Part shown: positions 33,563 to 44,800 of the stretch, in pieces
How the letters are laid out: each line of letters begins with the position of its first letter
Numbering within the stretch: position 1 is the first letter of the stretch
Assembly (NCBI RefSeq): GCF_035083965.1
Contig: NC_089730.1
Span: forward strand, 14,739,242 to 14,803,241
Length of the DNA stretch: 64,000 nucleotides
Reading direction: 5' to 3'
DNA from: Branchiostoma lanceolatum
Lineage: Eukaryota; Chordata; Leptocardii; Amphioxiformes; Branchiostomatidae
Made by a program: the position numbers and the translations under genes
The notes under the pieces: model-generated
The model's input: the letters and a program-made list of their open reading frames with translations, nothing else
Database searches by the model: none
What the model was told of the DNA's origin: nothing

Positions 33563-35977
33563 ATAAAAGTATTGGTACATGACAAATACTGCAAATCTGT
33601 AAATCTTCTTCTTATTTCAAGGTATTTGTTTGATCATGATTTTACAATGGCAACGGTGTTATAAAGGTTCACTTTTCACTTCGCAATACTCAGATGTGAT
33701 GTACCCTAAATGGATAATTGATACCGAACCTGCCAACTCATAAAGGCACTACGTCCTCTTTGGTGTAGTCGCTACTATCACCAAGAACTTGAATAGATGT
33801 TACGAGGGATCACGGGAAAGTTAAATGAATGTTTGTGGCACTTTTATAAGCGTTTTATGTTGCTCTATGAGGCCATATTACTCATTGATGTGTGTCTTCC
33901 TTCCGTCATAACAACGTTTTTACTACTCACTTCAACAGGCTCTTACAGAGCAGTGCATAGGCAATTTTGACAAACTTTAGACAGTTTTTCGCCAATTTTG
34001 AAAGTTTGTGGGAGGCGTGCTTCTTCTTAGTTCTGAATATAAGTTGTGGCGAAAACGCGGAGCAAAAGTTTCCGCTTTTTATACTTCCCAAGTCTGTTTT
34101 GTTTCAAAGTCTATAACTCAACGATACAGTCCAAAGTGCTCCAACCAGTTTTCAATACATGATTTTATCCTTCCCAAAACAATTTTGCAGGAAATCAATC
34201 AATCAGCCATACATATCATAAGCTATATTTTACAATAATTCCGAGATGCCAAATTTAGCAACATATCCCTGTCAGTGCATTCGTCACATTTTTTACAGAT
34301 CAGAGTGGCTCTTGAACTTTTGATTTAAATGTCAACGTTAGATGCATGGAATATATGAATATTCTGAGACTTTCATTTGTTAAATATCAAGTATTTGTGT
34401 GGTGTACAAGTGTAGGTGCTAAAAATTATCACAACACCTACAATTCTATAAAACAATTATTTCATTTTTCAATAGCATTACAGCTTCTTATCACTACCAC
34501 TTTTCTTTAAATGACAGACACATCTGGGAAGCTCTTAAACCGCATTGAAATTAATCAAGTAGCTATTCGCAACCACATATCAAACCACATATCAGACCTA
34601 TGTCTCTGGCTTTCGAGGCTAAATTTGTGAACCTGAAAAGTATTTCATTTGCGTCAATGCATGGCTAAATATAACTGTCCTGACAACCAGAGTTACAGAA
34701 AATAAATAATGATAAAAATCGGTAGAGAATATCTATGATTACATTTTTGGTAAAATGAAATTTCGAACCATGTTTGCAAGGTTTATAGACACCTGGGGTA
34801 GTTTAGCATTTAGTTTGTTAGTGACTGACAACGACTTCCTCTGTTGTCAATATCAAACATTGTAATCAAAAGCTATGGGGTGTTTTGTACCTATTTTGTA
34901 GCATTTTTCAGCATTCTTATTTTATATACGGTAGTGACTCTGAAATAGATACAAATATTGAGTGAGTGAATGAGCAGCAGTTCAACTTGCACAACTCTAC
35001 CAAAACAAGATGTTAGATCTAGAGAGCAATAACATTATCCAAGCAGATCATGGCGTTCTGCTTTGATACTTTTTACACGGTGTTATGCTTTAACTTATTT
35101 TCTCTCTGTCTAAGAGGTCCAAATGCATGTTAAGTATGTTTGGCGTTCAATTTCAACTCTTCGCCTACAGTTAGCAGTTTTGTATGATTGAGAATGAATA
35201 ACAAACAGCTTTTACATACAAAGAAAATAAATCACTTGGCTGACTGACGCTCACTGGTCATTTAGCAAACTGATGTTTTTTCTTAGCTCCAAATCACAAC
35301 TTACTGCGACATTGAACACCACTTCATGTTATCTCAGAAAGGTGTACATTTGATATTGAATGTTATACTTATCTTTATCGCTATCTACATTCTCTTGCTC
35401 AGAATAAATGTACAAAAACAGACTTGTGAGTTTTGTATTTTCATGTATGTACTCGCACTAATCAATCATCACAAAGCTGTACATCTTATGATCTTTACTG
35501 TTCAATCCAAAATCTATAATTTTGCTATCAATATCATTTTGCAATACAAGATGATGGAGAATCTTGAATTGTATAGCTATTGTATTAGAATTATTATAAA
35601 ACTTCATCATAAGCCTGCTGTAGCGTTATGGAAAACAAGTTGCTCTTTTATCCCTTCAGCTTTATAAAGTTGTTCTCCACTGATAGACAACCGAGTTATA
35701 TGCCATTTTCTGTGTTCATCCCAAAATCTGCTTTTTATTGCCATTATTATCGTCGTTTTGTGATACATGAAAAGGAACAAGGGTGTGAATAATTTGACCA
35801 AATAAAACATTTAGTAGCTATACTAGATCCATTGCTGAAGCATCATCATATGCCTGAGTGGCAATGCGATGCGGGACATGATCTCGTTTATCGGGGTTTA
35901 AGATATAAAGTTGTACTTTACTATAATAATCTTATTACATTGTGAGACACCACTAGGTTCAGTACTGTTCTCTGCAG
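33563..35977. other. AT-rich stretch, nothing recognised
   Basis: About 2.4 kb with no exon or repeat match. The open frame at 35326-35667 is AT-rich and hydrophobic by composition only. Confidence 0.4.
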
Positions 35978-36090
35978 AGTCTGTTCTGCGGAAGGTCCCG
36001 ACCCCGATGCCGGCCACATACCCGGGTCTGCCCGGTCAGCCCATTCCCTGGCGCAGCAGCCGTTTTTGGAAAAACAAACACCAAGCGATG
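35978..36090 (+). CDS. Orphan candidate exon of an unrecognised gene
   Basis: A GC-rich island of about 110 bp in AT-rich surroundings, preceded by a good acceptor (TACTGTTCTCTGCAG). The most natural frame starts SVLRKVPTPMPATYPGLPG, continues with PWRSSRFWKNKHQAMT and stops at TGA, as a last exon would. An ATG inside (MPATYP) could instead make it a short first coding exon. All three frames are open over most of it, so the frame is uncertain, and no family was recognised. Confidence 0.3.
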
Positions 36091-36554
36091 ACGTGATAGG
36101 TTAAGGGTAAAGGATTTCTTCAATTCCGTCAATTATAAACCTCATACTTACGCAAGCAAACCAACTTGTTGCAAACGTGTCTGAACTTGCAGAATTGGAA
36201 AAGACTTCGTTGCCAACAGAATATAGTTGGTGTTTGTTTGCATTAAGCGAACGTGACGTAAGTGGCCTACACACTACGAGAGTCACCATCACAGAGGTAG
36301 GTAGAAACATCACTATAGTTTCCGTAAGAGGTGCTCTAAGAAATAATTGCTGGAACGTATACAATGCTTACTGAAAACGTCGAGGAAGATACATAGTTTT
36401 CAGCTAGTCTTTGCAGCAGCAAATAGTACAGGGGAACACTCTAGCTGTACCTTGGTGGACATATCGTCATTATTTAGTATTCAGTGGTTTCATGGGCGTG
36501 TTCATGGGCGTGTTGAGGAGTGTGGTTCACATTGTATAGTAGTCCATAAGCCAA

Positions 36555-36642
36555 ATGACAGCTACTCAAGCAACTGGATAAAATACAGAAACGGCCAACC
36601 GAACGTTTCTAACTTCATCCAGTTGCTTGTGTAACTGTCATT
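36555..36642. mobile_element. Short palindromic MITE (ACTCAAGCAACTGGATAAA family)
   Basis: ATGACAGCTACTCAAGCAAC and TGGATAAAA at the left pair with CATCCAGTTGCTTGTGTAAC and TGTCAT at the right. Shorter relative of 19497-19705; the outer word CTTATTACCTGGAT follows, as in the other copies. Confidence 0.75.
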
Positions 36643-37547
36643 TGTCTTATTACCTGGATCAAATAGTCATCATGATTGTGCAAAGCAAAAATATACCTGC
36701 AAGTTCTATTTCAAGAATTCAGCACGTGTCATGCAGTGGGTGTATATCAGCTGTAAGAAAAGTAGTTATTGACCACAAATGGTAACTTAAGTCTTAAGGC
36801 TCCCATAACAGGCTTTTAAAAGATGAAACTACATGAAAATCTATCTCTGTTATGTGTTTATAATCTGAGTGTGTATTTAGCACCCATTACACACGTAAGT
36901 TCAGGATCTATCCTGAACTAGACTGTAGATTGTTCTTTCTTAAGTTTCTTTACAAATGCAATGTTGTGATCAAAGGTATACACTAAGAAGCTCTATTTTA
37001 AGACATTAGCAGTTGTGACCTTTGACAACTGCTAACATCTGCTGAAATACGAAAAACTGCATGAAAACTCTCATTGTTTAGTATAGATAATTCAATATAC
37101 GTACTTGCTAACCGATAGACACATTTCAGTTGAGGAGCTATATATGACTAGATTCTTTGGTTCTTTGATATGCCTTTTCAAATTTCGTCAATCGTACCAT
37201 ATTGTGATGACAATACTGATCCGTTATTCAAGGATAATGGATAAGATAATAGTGATAAAATGTGCGCTTCCTCGTAAAGATGAGAATATTTTTGTTATAT
37301 TTTCGGAAGCCTTGTGATGCGTCAGTCAGTCATTCAACATTAAGGAGTTACTCACATACTCCTTCGTCGCCTCTGATCTTTTATGAACAACATAAAACGT
37401 TCATTGAGACACACAACAGACTAGTGCACCCCAACATTGTGTCTTAACAACTGTGTTGCACATTTTGTAACATTTTCAGTTAAACTAACCTTGAGCATGA
37501 ACTTCCGAGCACCTCAAAAGGCTGCTCGAAAACCCTACTCGTTTTGT
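36643..37547. other. Intergenic, nothing recognised
   Basis: Contains small inverted word pairs (GTTCAGGATC/GATCCTGAAC near 36900; AGCAGTTGTGACCTTTG near 37010) but no gene. Confidence 0.4.
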
Positions 37548-37641
37548 TAAAAGTACTGCCTATGTTGTCCTGTAGTTTTATACTGCAGCAGCAGGGGATG
37601 TTATAAAACTACTTGTGAGGACAACATATGGGTACTTTTAG
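37548..37641. repeat. Short inverted-repeat element
   Basis: Arms AAAAGTACTGCCTATGTTG, TCCTGTAGTTTTATA and the complement TATAAAACTACTTG, TGAGGACAACATATGG, GTACTTTT enclose a 20 bp loop. No coding content; MITE-like. Confidence 0.75.
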
Positions 37642-39140
37642 ACGTCATATTTTCACATGAATATCAACGTTGTTGAAGTACCTCTACAGCATTGTCTTTG
37701 CGACCTACTCTTGTGCGCTTCACATCATATGGTTCCTATGACTGCTAACGTTGGTGCTAGGGGATTGGAGTGTTTATAGTGGATGGAAATGATTAGGCTT
37801 GCTTGGTATGATCAAGAGCATGTCCAGGGACTTTGACATAAGGTAATACATGCTTCATGCAATATGTGTAACAAATTCTGGACAGGATTTCCGAGATGAT
37901 GATACAATATTTTGACAGAACTGTGTATTCCTATTTATCTAGTCCGTAGTCGTAAACATCCATGAAAAGAAAAACATATTTAGAAGTTTGTGAGTTTGTA
38001 CTATTCTATGTAGTATCTTCAAAATGGTACCGGGACGGCAGGTCCCATTCCCAAGTCAAACATGCCACCCTAGAAAGTCGTTTACAAATCAACATTTGTT
38101 GCTTAAAAAGTAAAATCCTGATGGTATTAAGTCGGAGCCAAACACTGGTTTGAGCATGTCATCGTTGATGGTATTGATGCAATCATGAAAAGATCTACGA
38201 AGGAACGTTGTGCTTGGCTTGAGAGCTCTTCTACTTCCAAACAGATATATATGGCGCCGTAATAGAAAACAACATGAAACCACATCAGACAGCAAAGATG
38301 GCGGTCATAACGACAAGTTTACCGTCATGGCGTTCGGTACCACCTGACTATGCAGCTAAGGTCAAAGGTAAACCAAACGACAACATGATGAACATCACTA
38401 ATCATACACATCATTTAATATCAGAAGACTTTCAGCTCTTGAATTATGAAACGGTGTTTTTCAGAATGTGAAAGGAATTCGAAATTGAAAAAATTCAAGA
38501 AAAATATTACACAAACTACTGGTCTTGCTTTCTTTTATTTGCTCTATCAGTCTTACTATGCAAGTCTAGTCATGCATTAAAAAAAAGTCTAGTCATACAG
38601 TAACCCATTTGATCGGTTAGAATATGAATAACCGCAGAGCAGACTGTCAAGAGTGAAACTCTACTTATCATCCCTACACTGATGTTATGTAATAGTGTCC
38701 GGAAGCATGTCAGACTCTTGGCTTTGCCACAGAAAATCCTGACAACTGCAGTGCTCGTAAATTTCCTAAGCCCTGACCAATGCCCAAGCGGCATTTTAGT
38801 CTTTTTACATGTGCAGACGTTCAGCCGGTGGGACGGACACACCCTCAACCCGCCCCTGCACGGTATCCAGTTTCAGTCAAACGTTCGTGACAATACCGAG
38901 CACTACATTTCGTCATTTTGTCTCCCACTTATGCGTCATGTTATACTTGTACTCTGGTAGGCACTTTTCTACATGCCAATCAGTCTGACTCGTACAAAAT
39001 GTTCATTCTTCACACCATGAATGTGACAGCGCACACGTACAGCCACTCTTAATACGGACGGCCCTACCGCACTCTGTTATGCCCCACTTCCAAAAAACCT
39101 CCGCGTCATGCAAGTTCAAATATCAAAATGTCATGGGTGG
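37642..39140. other. Intergenic; weak coding-like fragments
   Basis: ATGGCGGTCATAACGAC at 38299 has a strong start context and runs 22 codons (ending PPDYAAKVK) to a GGTAAAC donor, but no continuing exon was found. Not called as a gene. Confidence 0.3.
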
Positions 39141-39387
39141 GGTCAATACGTCATCAGCTGACGTCATCAGCTGCTGGCGAGGACAACTGTAGCCGGTGGC
39201 GCGGGGAGCTGTTTGATTGATAGGGGGAGAGTTTGCTGTAGCAAAGGCCGCAGCCTGAAATATCCGCGCCTAGTCCGCCCACTTCCGACAAAAATAGACC
39301 CCGTGCGTTCAGATCAAGGCGCCAGCGAGCCCTACTTCCTTGGAAGGGACAGGAACGGCAGAATTTCTTATTCTTAAAGTACTACAG
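39141..39387 (+). promoter_or_regulatory. Promoter with tandem CRE/E-box 13-mers and non-coding first exon, probably of the CAP gene
   Basis: ACGTCATCAGCTG is repeated exactly twice head to tail (39148-39160, 39161-39173), creating one full CRE (TGACGTCA, 39159-39166) and two CAGCTG E-boxes. GC-rich sequence follows down to a donor TACTACAG/GTTAGT (exon end 39387). The next acceptor that leads into a coding exon is 41783, 2.4 kb downstream, so this is probably the 5' UTR exon of the CAP/LDLa gene (inference). Confidence 0.5.
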
Positions 39388-39529
39388 GTTAGTCTTGTAT
39401 CACAGATGGCTGTACATCATGTCTTCTAGCTGTCATTTACCGTATGTCAATCATGTTTACGCCGTTAGATACGTCATCGTCCCAGCACCTTAGACCCTCT
39501 CTCAGTCCATGCGAGCATATGATATAAAC

Positions 39530-39850
39530 TCATTGGTTACGACTGCAATCCCTCTTCTTCCACAATGAATTCAGAAACTTCAGTAGACGTTGAGTCCTCA
39601 AACACATTTGCTGTCTATGTAGTACATGGAATAAATTTCGCCATGCTAACAATGGTTTATCCGCCTTGTATTTATCTAGCTGGAGTTGGTGCCATACTGC
39701 TAAGCCGGTTGTTCTAAATGCTGACCCTTTGCTTTTGTATCGAATGTCTATGTTTACTAACTGTCCCCCATTTGCGCCAAGATGTGAGCTCCTTGTGTTC
39801 GGTGTGTGTGTACCGATAAGACCTATGTGGCTCAAGAGTTGTGGGGACAT
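39530..39850 (-). mobile_element. LINE ORF2 C-terminal fragment
   Basis: The minus-strand frame contains RSSHLGANGGQLVN, then SKGSAFRTTGLAVWHQLQ, matching the (S/A)F...G..xWNxLP end of jockey/R1/CR1-type ORF2, then a Cys-poor tail. No reverse-transcriptase core remains. Confidence 0.5.
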
Positions 39851-41454
39851 ATGTAGAAAATTTGGACTTTACTGTGTCTAGTATATTTTGGATTTTTGCG
39901 CTTAACGGTAGTTGACCAAAGCATATTTGTGCGCCAATGTTTTCTCAGCCATTCACTGATCCTTCCGAATTCTTCCGGCTCAAAAAAAAACGCCGCTCAC
40001 AGAAAACACGCATGCCTCTCTTTCTCTCTTCCGTAAATTTGACGAGGCCATTTTCAGTATGATCGGTTTCTTGCTGTATATTGAAACGCACTTGCCGAAG
40101 CAAGATGTAAACAGAAAACTTCAGGGTCACAACGCCCATGTTTCGTCTACCAACTCTACTTGGCAACTGTCAAAGTTGTCTCCGAATCCGTGCCAAGCAA
40201 AAGGAACGTCTTTCTGTTCTCCCCTTCTCCTTCTTACTGATATACAAGGGCGTTGACATAGACGTTTCTTGAAGATACGCAACATAATAGCTTAGAACAA
40301 TGATATAATATCGATATGAAATTTCTGAAATTAGTATCGATGTTCCCTTTTTTCGGAAGCCCTTGTGTTCTTGGAAATTACTAAGCCTGTCGCTGTTTGT
40401 AATCATTCCTCTTCAACTGTTTACATTGAAATAACTCAAACAGATCGCGCTTCCATCTGTCAACTGAGGACTTTAGACAGGATTCCAACTGCAAACGCCG
40501 CCGTTTCCCTCTAAAAACAGACCGCGGTCTTTGATGAGATTCCTCACAGGGTTTTTCCCAATGACCCATTCAAAGAATGAAATGTTTCTGCTTTATAATG
40601 ATAATAATAACAAATCTATTGCAAAGACATGCCTTAAGGATAATAACATGTACTACGTACATGTAACATAGATGTAATGATATAAATGATATCAAGGAAT
40701 AGTTCCCACAGTGGATTCTAAATTGATCTAGTTTTGTTTAAGTTTGACTTAATTACTCCAAAGACTATTTTCCGCCTTTGATAAACTATGGAAGGAAAAA
40801 ATATCATCTTGAGGGACAGAAGATTTTGCCGAAAAAAATGTCTATGCTATGTTTTTGGGCATGGCTACCAAAAGGATCTCTGAGACATCTCGGTACGCCC
40901 TAGAGTATCAAACTGGTATCCATTCATCTTCTTAAAGTCGGCATATGGTTGCACTTCTGTGGGGAAAACGTTTTCGCAGAAGCATCAAAGGAGCCCAAAA
41001 TTCGTGCTAAACAAGGGGACTGTTCCATATAAGCAGATTATTAGTTCTTGGAAAATCTTGAAGGGAAAGAATAGTTTGTTCGTCGATTAATGATTGTTTA
41101 CATTACGACGGCCGAGCAACTGTCACAACAGGCAAACATTCACTAATTATGATGTTCATAAGATCCGCTATGATGGGTAAACAGCAGTGGGCATTGAGTT
41201 TCCTGATCTTCCAGAAATACCACAATCAGGGGAAGAGGGAACCCATGAATATTAGCTGAAATTACGTAGCATAACATTTCATATGCCTAATACAACATTA
41301 TTGCATCGACATTGTACATCATCATTACAGATGGCTTACGGGAGCACAATTCAATGATGACAATAACTATTGCCATTGTCATGTCCCAACAAATAGCATA
41401 TTGCACCCTTGTCCTCTTGTTTTATTTACATGATAATAGTGTTTGCTTGTTAGG
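39851..41454. other. Probable first intron of the CAP gene; a LINE tail on the minus strand
   Basis: On the minus strand 40595-40690 reads GGCATGTCTTTGCAATAG followed by TTATTATTATCATT, as in an L2/CR1-like 3' end. No exon was recognised. Confidence 0.4.
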
Positions 41455-41632
41455 CGTTGGGGCCTGTCCGTCTTTCGGAAGGTACGTAAAATGGGGGTCC
41501 CATGTTTGAGAAGGCGCCTCAAGCACATCAAAAGTCAAGGGCTAGCACCCCCTGTAAAAAAACTGCTACAGAAACAGCAAGTTAACGCGATGACATATGT
41601 GCCACTAGGCGCTACAAAGTGAAACATCATAC
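41455..41632 (+). mobile_element. SINE, head-truncated copy
   Basis: Shares the body (TTCGGAAGGTACGTAAAATG, GGGGTCCCATGTTTGAGAAG, GCGCCTCAAGCAC) and tail (CTGCTACAGAAACAGCAAG, TATGTGCCACTAGGCGCTAC) with the copies at 41970-42180 (+), 54045-54300 (-) and 63826-64000 (-). The tRNA-like head is absent. Confidence 0.7.
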
Positions 41633-41821
41633 CTGTGGAAATGTATCACAAAATGTTTTAGTATTATCTTTTCGCCGTTTTCTCAAGCGAAGATGTGCTT
41701 CCCTATTTTTGCGTACATCATAACATTGACTCTAACTCCAATGCACTTCGATAATAACCAAGATTTTGTGTCACTTCTACAGGTTGATACGAATCAGTTT
41801 TGCTGCGGGCCGTGTGCGGGG

Positions 41822-44800
41822 ATGGCGGAGTTCAGAGTGGATCTACTGGTGACATTCCTCACGACTCTAACATGTGTCAGCGGATGGTACGACAACAGGG
41901 TCACCGGTAAGTACATGTGTAACGTCGTCTTTCGTTTACTTTAGACGTCACTGGTGTTCTTCAAACAGGGATGCCCCTGTAGCTCAACTGGTATCAATCT
42001 CACAGTTGAGCTCCAATTAGTTGCAAACGGTGAGACCCGGTTAAATCCTGGGGCAGGACATATTGGATGGGGCTACACCCGTATTTTGGAAGGGACGTAG
42101 TAAATGGGGTTCCCGTGTTCGAAGAGGTGCACGAAACACGTTAAAGGGGAATGCGCTAGCAACCCCTCCCTGTAAAGAAATATACATTTTCTAACCTTAA
42201 AAGTAACACTGTACGCCTACACAAAGAACATTTGGGCAGGTATCTGTTGATAGTATACTTTGTATATCTTGCTTAAATACAGAATGAACAGAATGAAACT
42301 GTATGGACAAAATCGCAAAAATGGGTAATTTATAGATGTACCTTCATTAGACAGTATCCCACAGTCTACATACATCTAACTAGAAAGGCAACATTTGCGA
42401 GCAAATACAGCATGTTTAGCCATACTCCTCGCCATGCAAAAAATGGACTCTCCCAAAATAACAATGGACCATTCTAAAATACTTGCACTAAAAAAATGAA
42501 TCACCCCAGTCCAAAATTGAGTCTTCCAGTAGCACCTCAACACAATATGGACCAGTCCACAACCATATCCACTAATTGATTAACAAATACACTTCTGCTA
42601 AAAAATGGACTTTTTCATAATCATTCCAGCTCAAAATTGAAAAATAATTAAAGAATCCTCCCCTTGCAAGAATGGGATATTCCGTGCCATTTCCATGTAA
42701 ACCAGTCGAAAAATATCCGCTGAAATTACACTCTTGCGCATAATCAACCCAGTTCAAAATTGAATTAAAAAAGATCAACCCCAGGGAAGAATGAAGTTTT
42801 CCATAGTATACATATGAAGATTTGACAGGAGACGAAGGAAATGACCAAAAACAACATATTTGAGTCAATTCAAAGTCACCGAGAGGGTTTTAGTATAATA
42901 TTTGTAATATGTTTGAACTATTTTGATTAAAAGAATGTCTAAGTCACAATAGTTCTAAAGTGTTCAAACAATTAGCATTGAAACTTATAACATGTTTGAA
43001 CTTATTTCACATACGTTGGAAACATTTCGAACGTAACTACACAAAAATCTCTTTATTTAGAACAGTTTCAAACCATCTATCCAAATGTATCAATGTTCGA
43101 ACAATTTGTAACAAGAGATTTTCACAATTGCCCTCATAAACGAAGGTGCTAAGTCCTCCTGTGTGTTTCTGCCTATTTTCGGTGGCCGCGCTAGACCACC
43201 AGCGGATTTGTTTTGACGGAGCGTCACCCGCGCGCGACGATGTACACTGTTCGGCACCGCTAATATCCGGCATTTTCCCGCTCCAAAACACTCCACAAGA
43301 CCCACGTTTTAGTGTTTTGCCTCTTGTGCAACACGATTCGATTTGCATTACTAACGGGACGAAAATGATAGAAAAAATTCACCCCGTCCCGGCGTCCGTC
43401 CCAAAAACATGAACGACATGAAAATATATTTTCTTACAGATTCAATCACGAAAATCAACAGCATGGGATTCCAAATTTTCGCAACGGCCGACCATTTATC
43501 ATGGCTGAACTTCCTTCCAAGGCGTGCGATAGATAAACATTCCCGGCACATAATAGTCACTAGTACCAGACTAACGCAAGCTCATGATGATAATAGGGAG
43601 AAAGTTTGTCAGTGAAGTTTGGCCACCAGAGGGTACATTCATTTAACGTTACAAGCTAGCGCAAAGGGGCGAATCATTGACCTTACCGGGGACTGACTCT
43701 ACTGGCCTAATCATTCCTTTTTTGCCGAATTCTACGATCCATACGCCCGTACGTAGGACATGTAGGAAGGCCTGGTGGTGGACGCTACACATCACGGGAG
43801 ACGCGTGTTGGTCCGAGACAGACAGCGGCGTGCTTTCGATCGCGTAGCGGCGACGCACCACTGCGACAACGTGCCGGACCAAATGTATGAAGTCGGCGGC
43901 AGAGAGAGATCATCAATCAATTTTGACAGGAGTGTCGCGCCAGTCTGAGGAGAAACGATCTCCCGTGTTGTGTTGAAGAATTTGGAGTTTGAAAATATCT
44001 GGAATAACTAATGCTAGAATAAACATTCACAAAATCATTGATTTAACTTGTTTTCTGTTATAAAATTTCCTAAACTGCAATTTAACCACTGAGTTTAAGG
44101 GAACATGGTGTTTTCCCGATAATCACGTTAAATGTTTATGTCCGGTCTTTCCTCCTCGTAAGCAAACTTCTAGCTTGGCCAGGTGCAAGGCACTCGGGGT
44201 CAACGACCTGTAGGTCATATGTAGTATTGAAAGTGACAGAAGTGGCAAATATTGTCAAGAAAGCCCAAAATAAATCGTTTTGAATATATGTATGCCAAAA
44301 ATGGGAATGTAGTCCTTTAAATATTTGTTTAAGCCACATATACAGCAAATTTCAGGTCATTCGGTTGAAATACCAGGGCGCAGGAGGCCAAGATATGCTA
44401 AAAATAGCTTAAAAACCTCGATAAAATCACTTTCAAGGTCAATATCAAAACAAGGAAAAGAACGCACATTGGTTTTTGCCTACATTACCTCTGTACCAAA
44501 TTTCAGGTCATTTGGTCAAAAAATGACAGAGATGAATCGATTTGAAGATTTGACAGGAGAAGAAGAAGAAGAAGAAGAAGAAGAAGAAACATGAGAGAAA
44601 ACAATATGTTTAGCCATACTTATGGCTAAACATAATGAACTTTTATCATAACCTTCATTCTTTAGATGTCTTGAGTCCATAGTTGTCTTGATCTTTGGGG
44701 TCGCATGGGGGCGAGTCTATTTATTGTCTTCTATTTGAGGCGTCGGTGGAGATAAGATTAGAAAGAGGGCACCGACGGACGTGTTCTAACAACGTCGTTA

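Noticed and set aside
38299-38366. Possible first exon starting MAVITTSLPSW with a donor
   Set aside because: No second exon continues it convincingly; the exon tried at 38821 gives an implausible frame.
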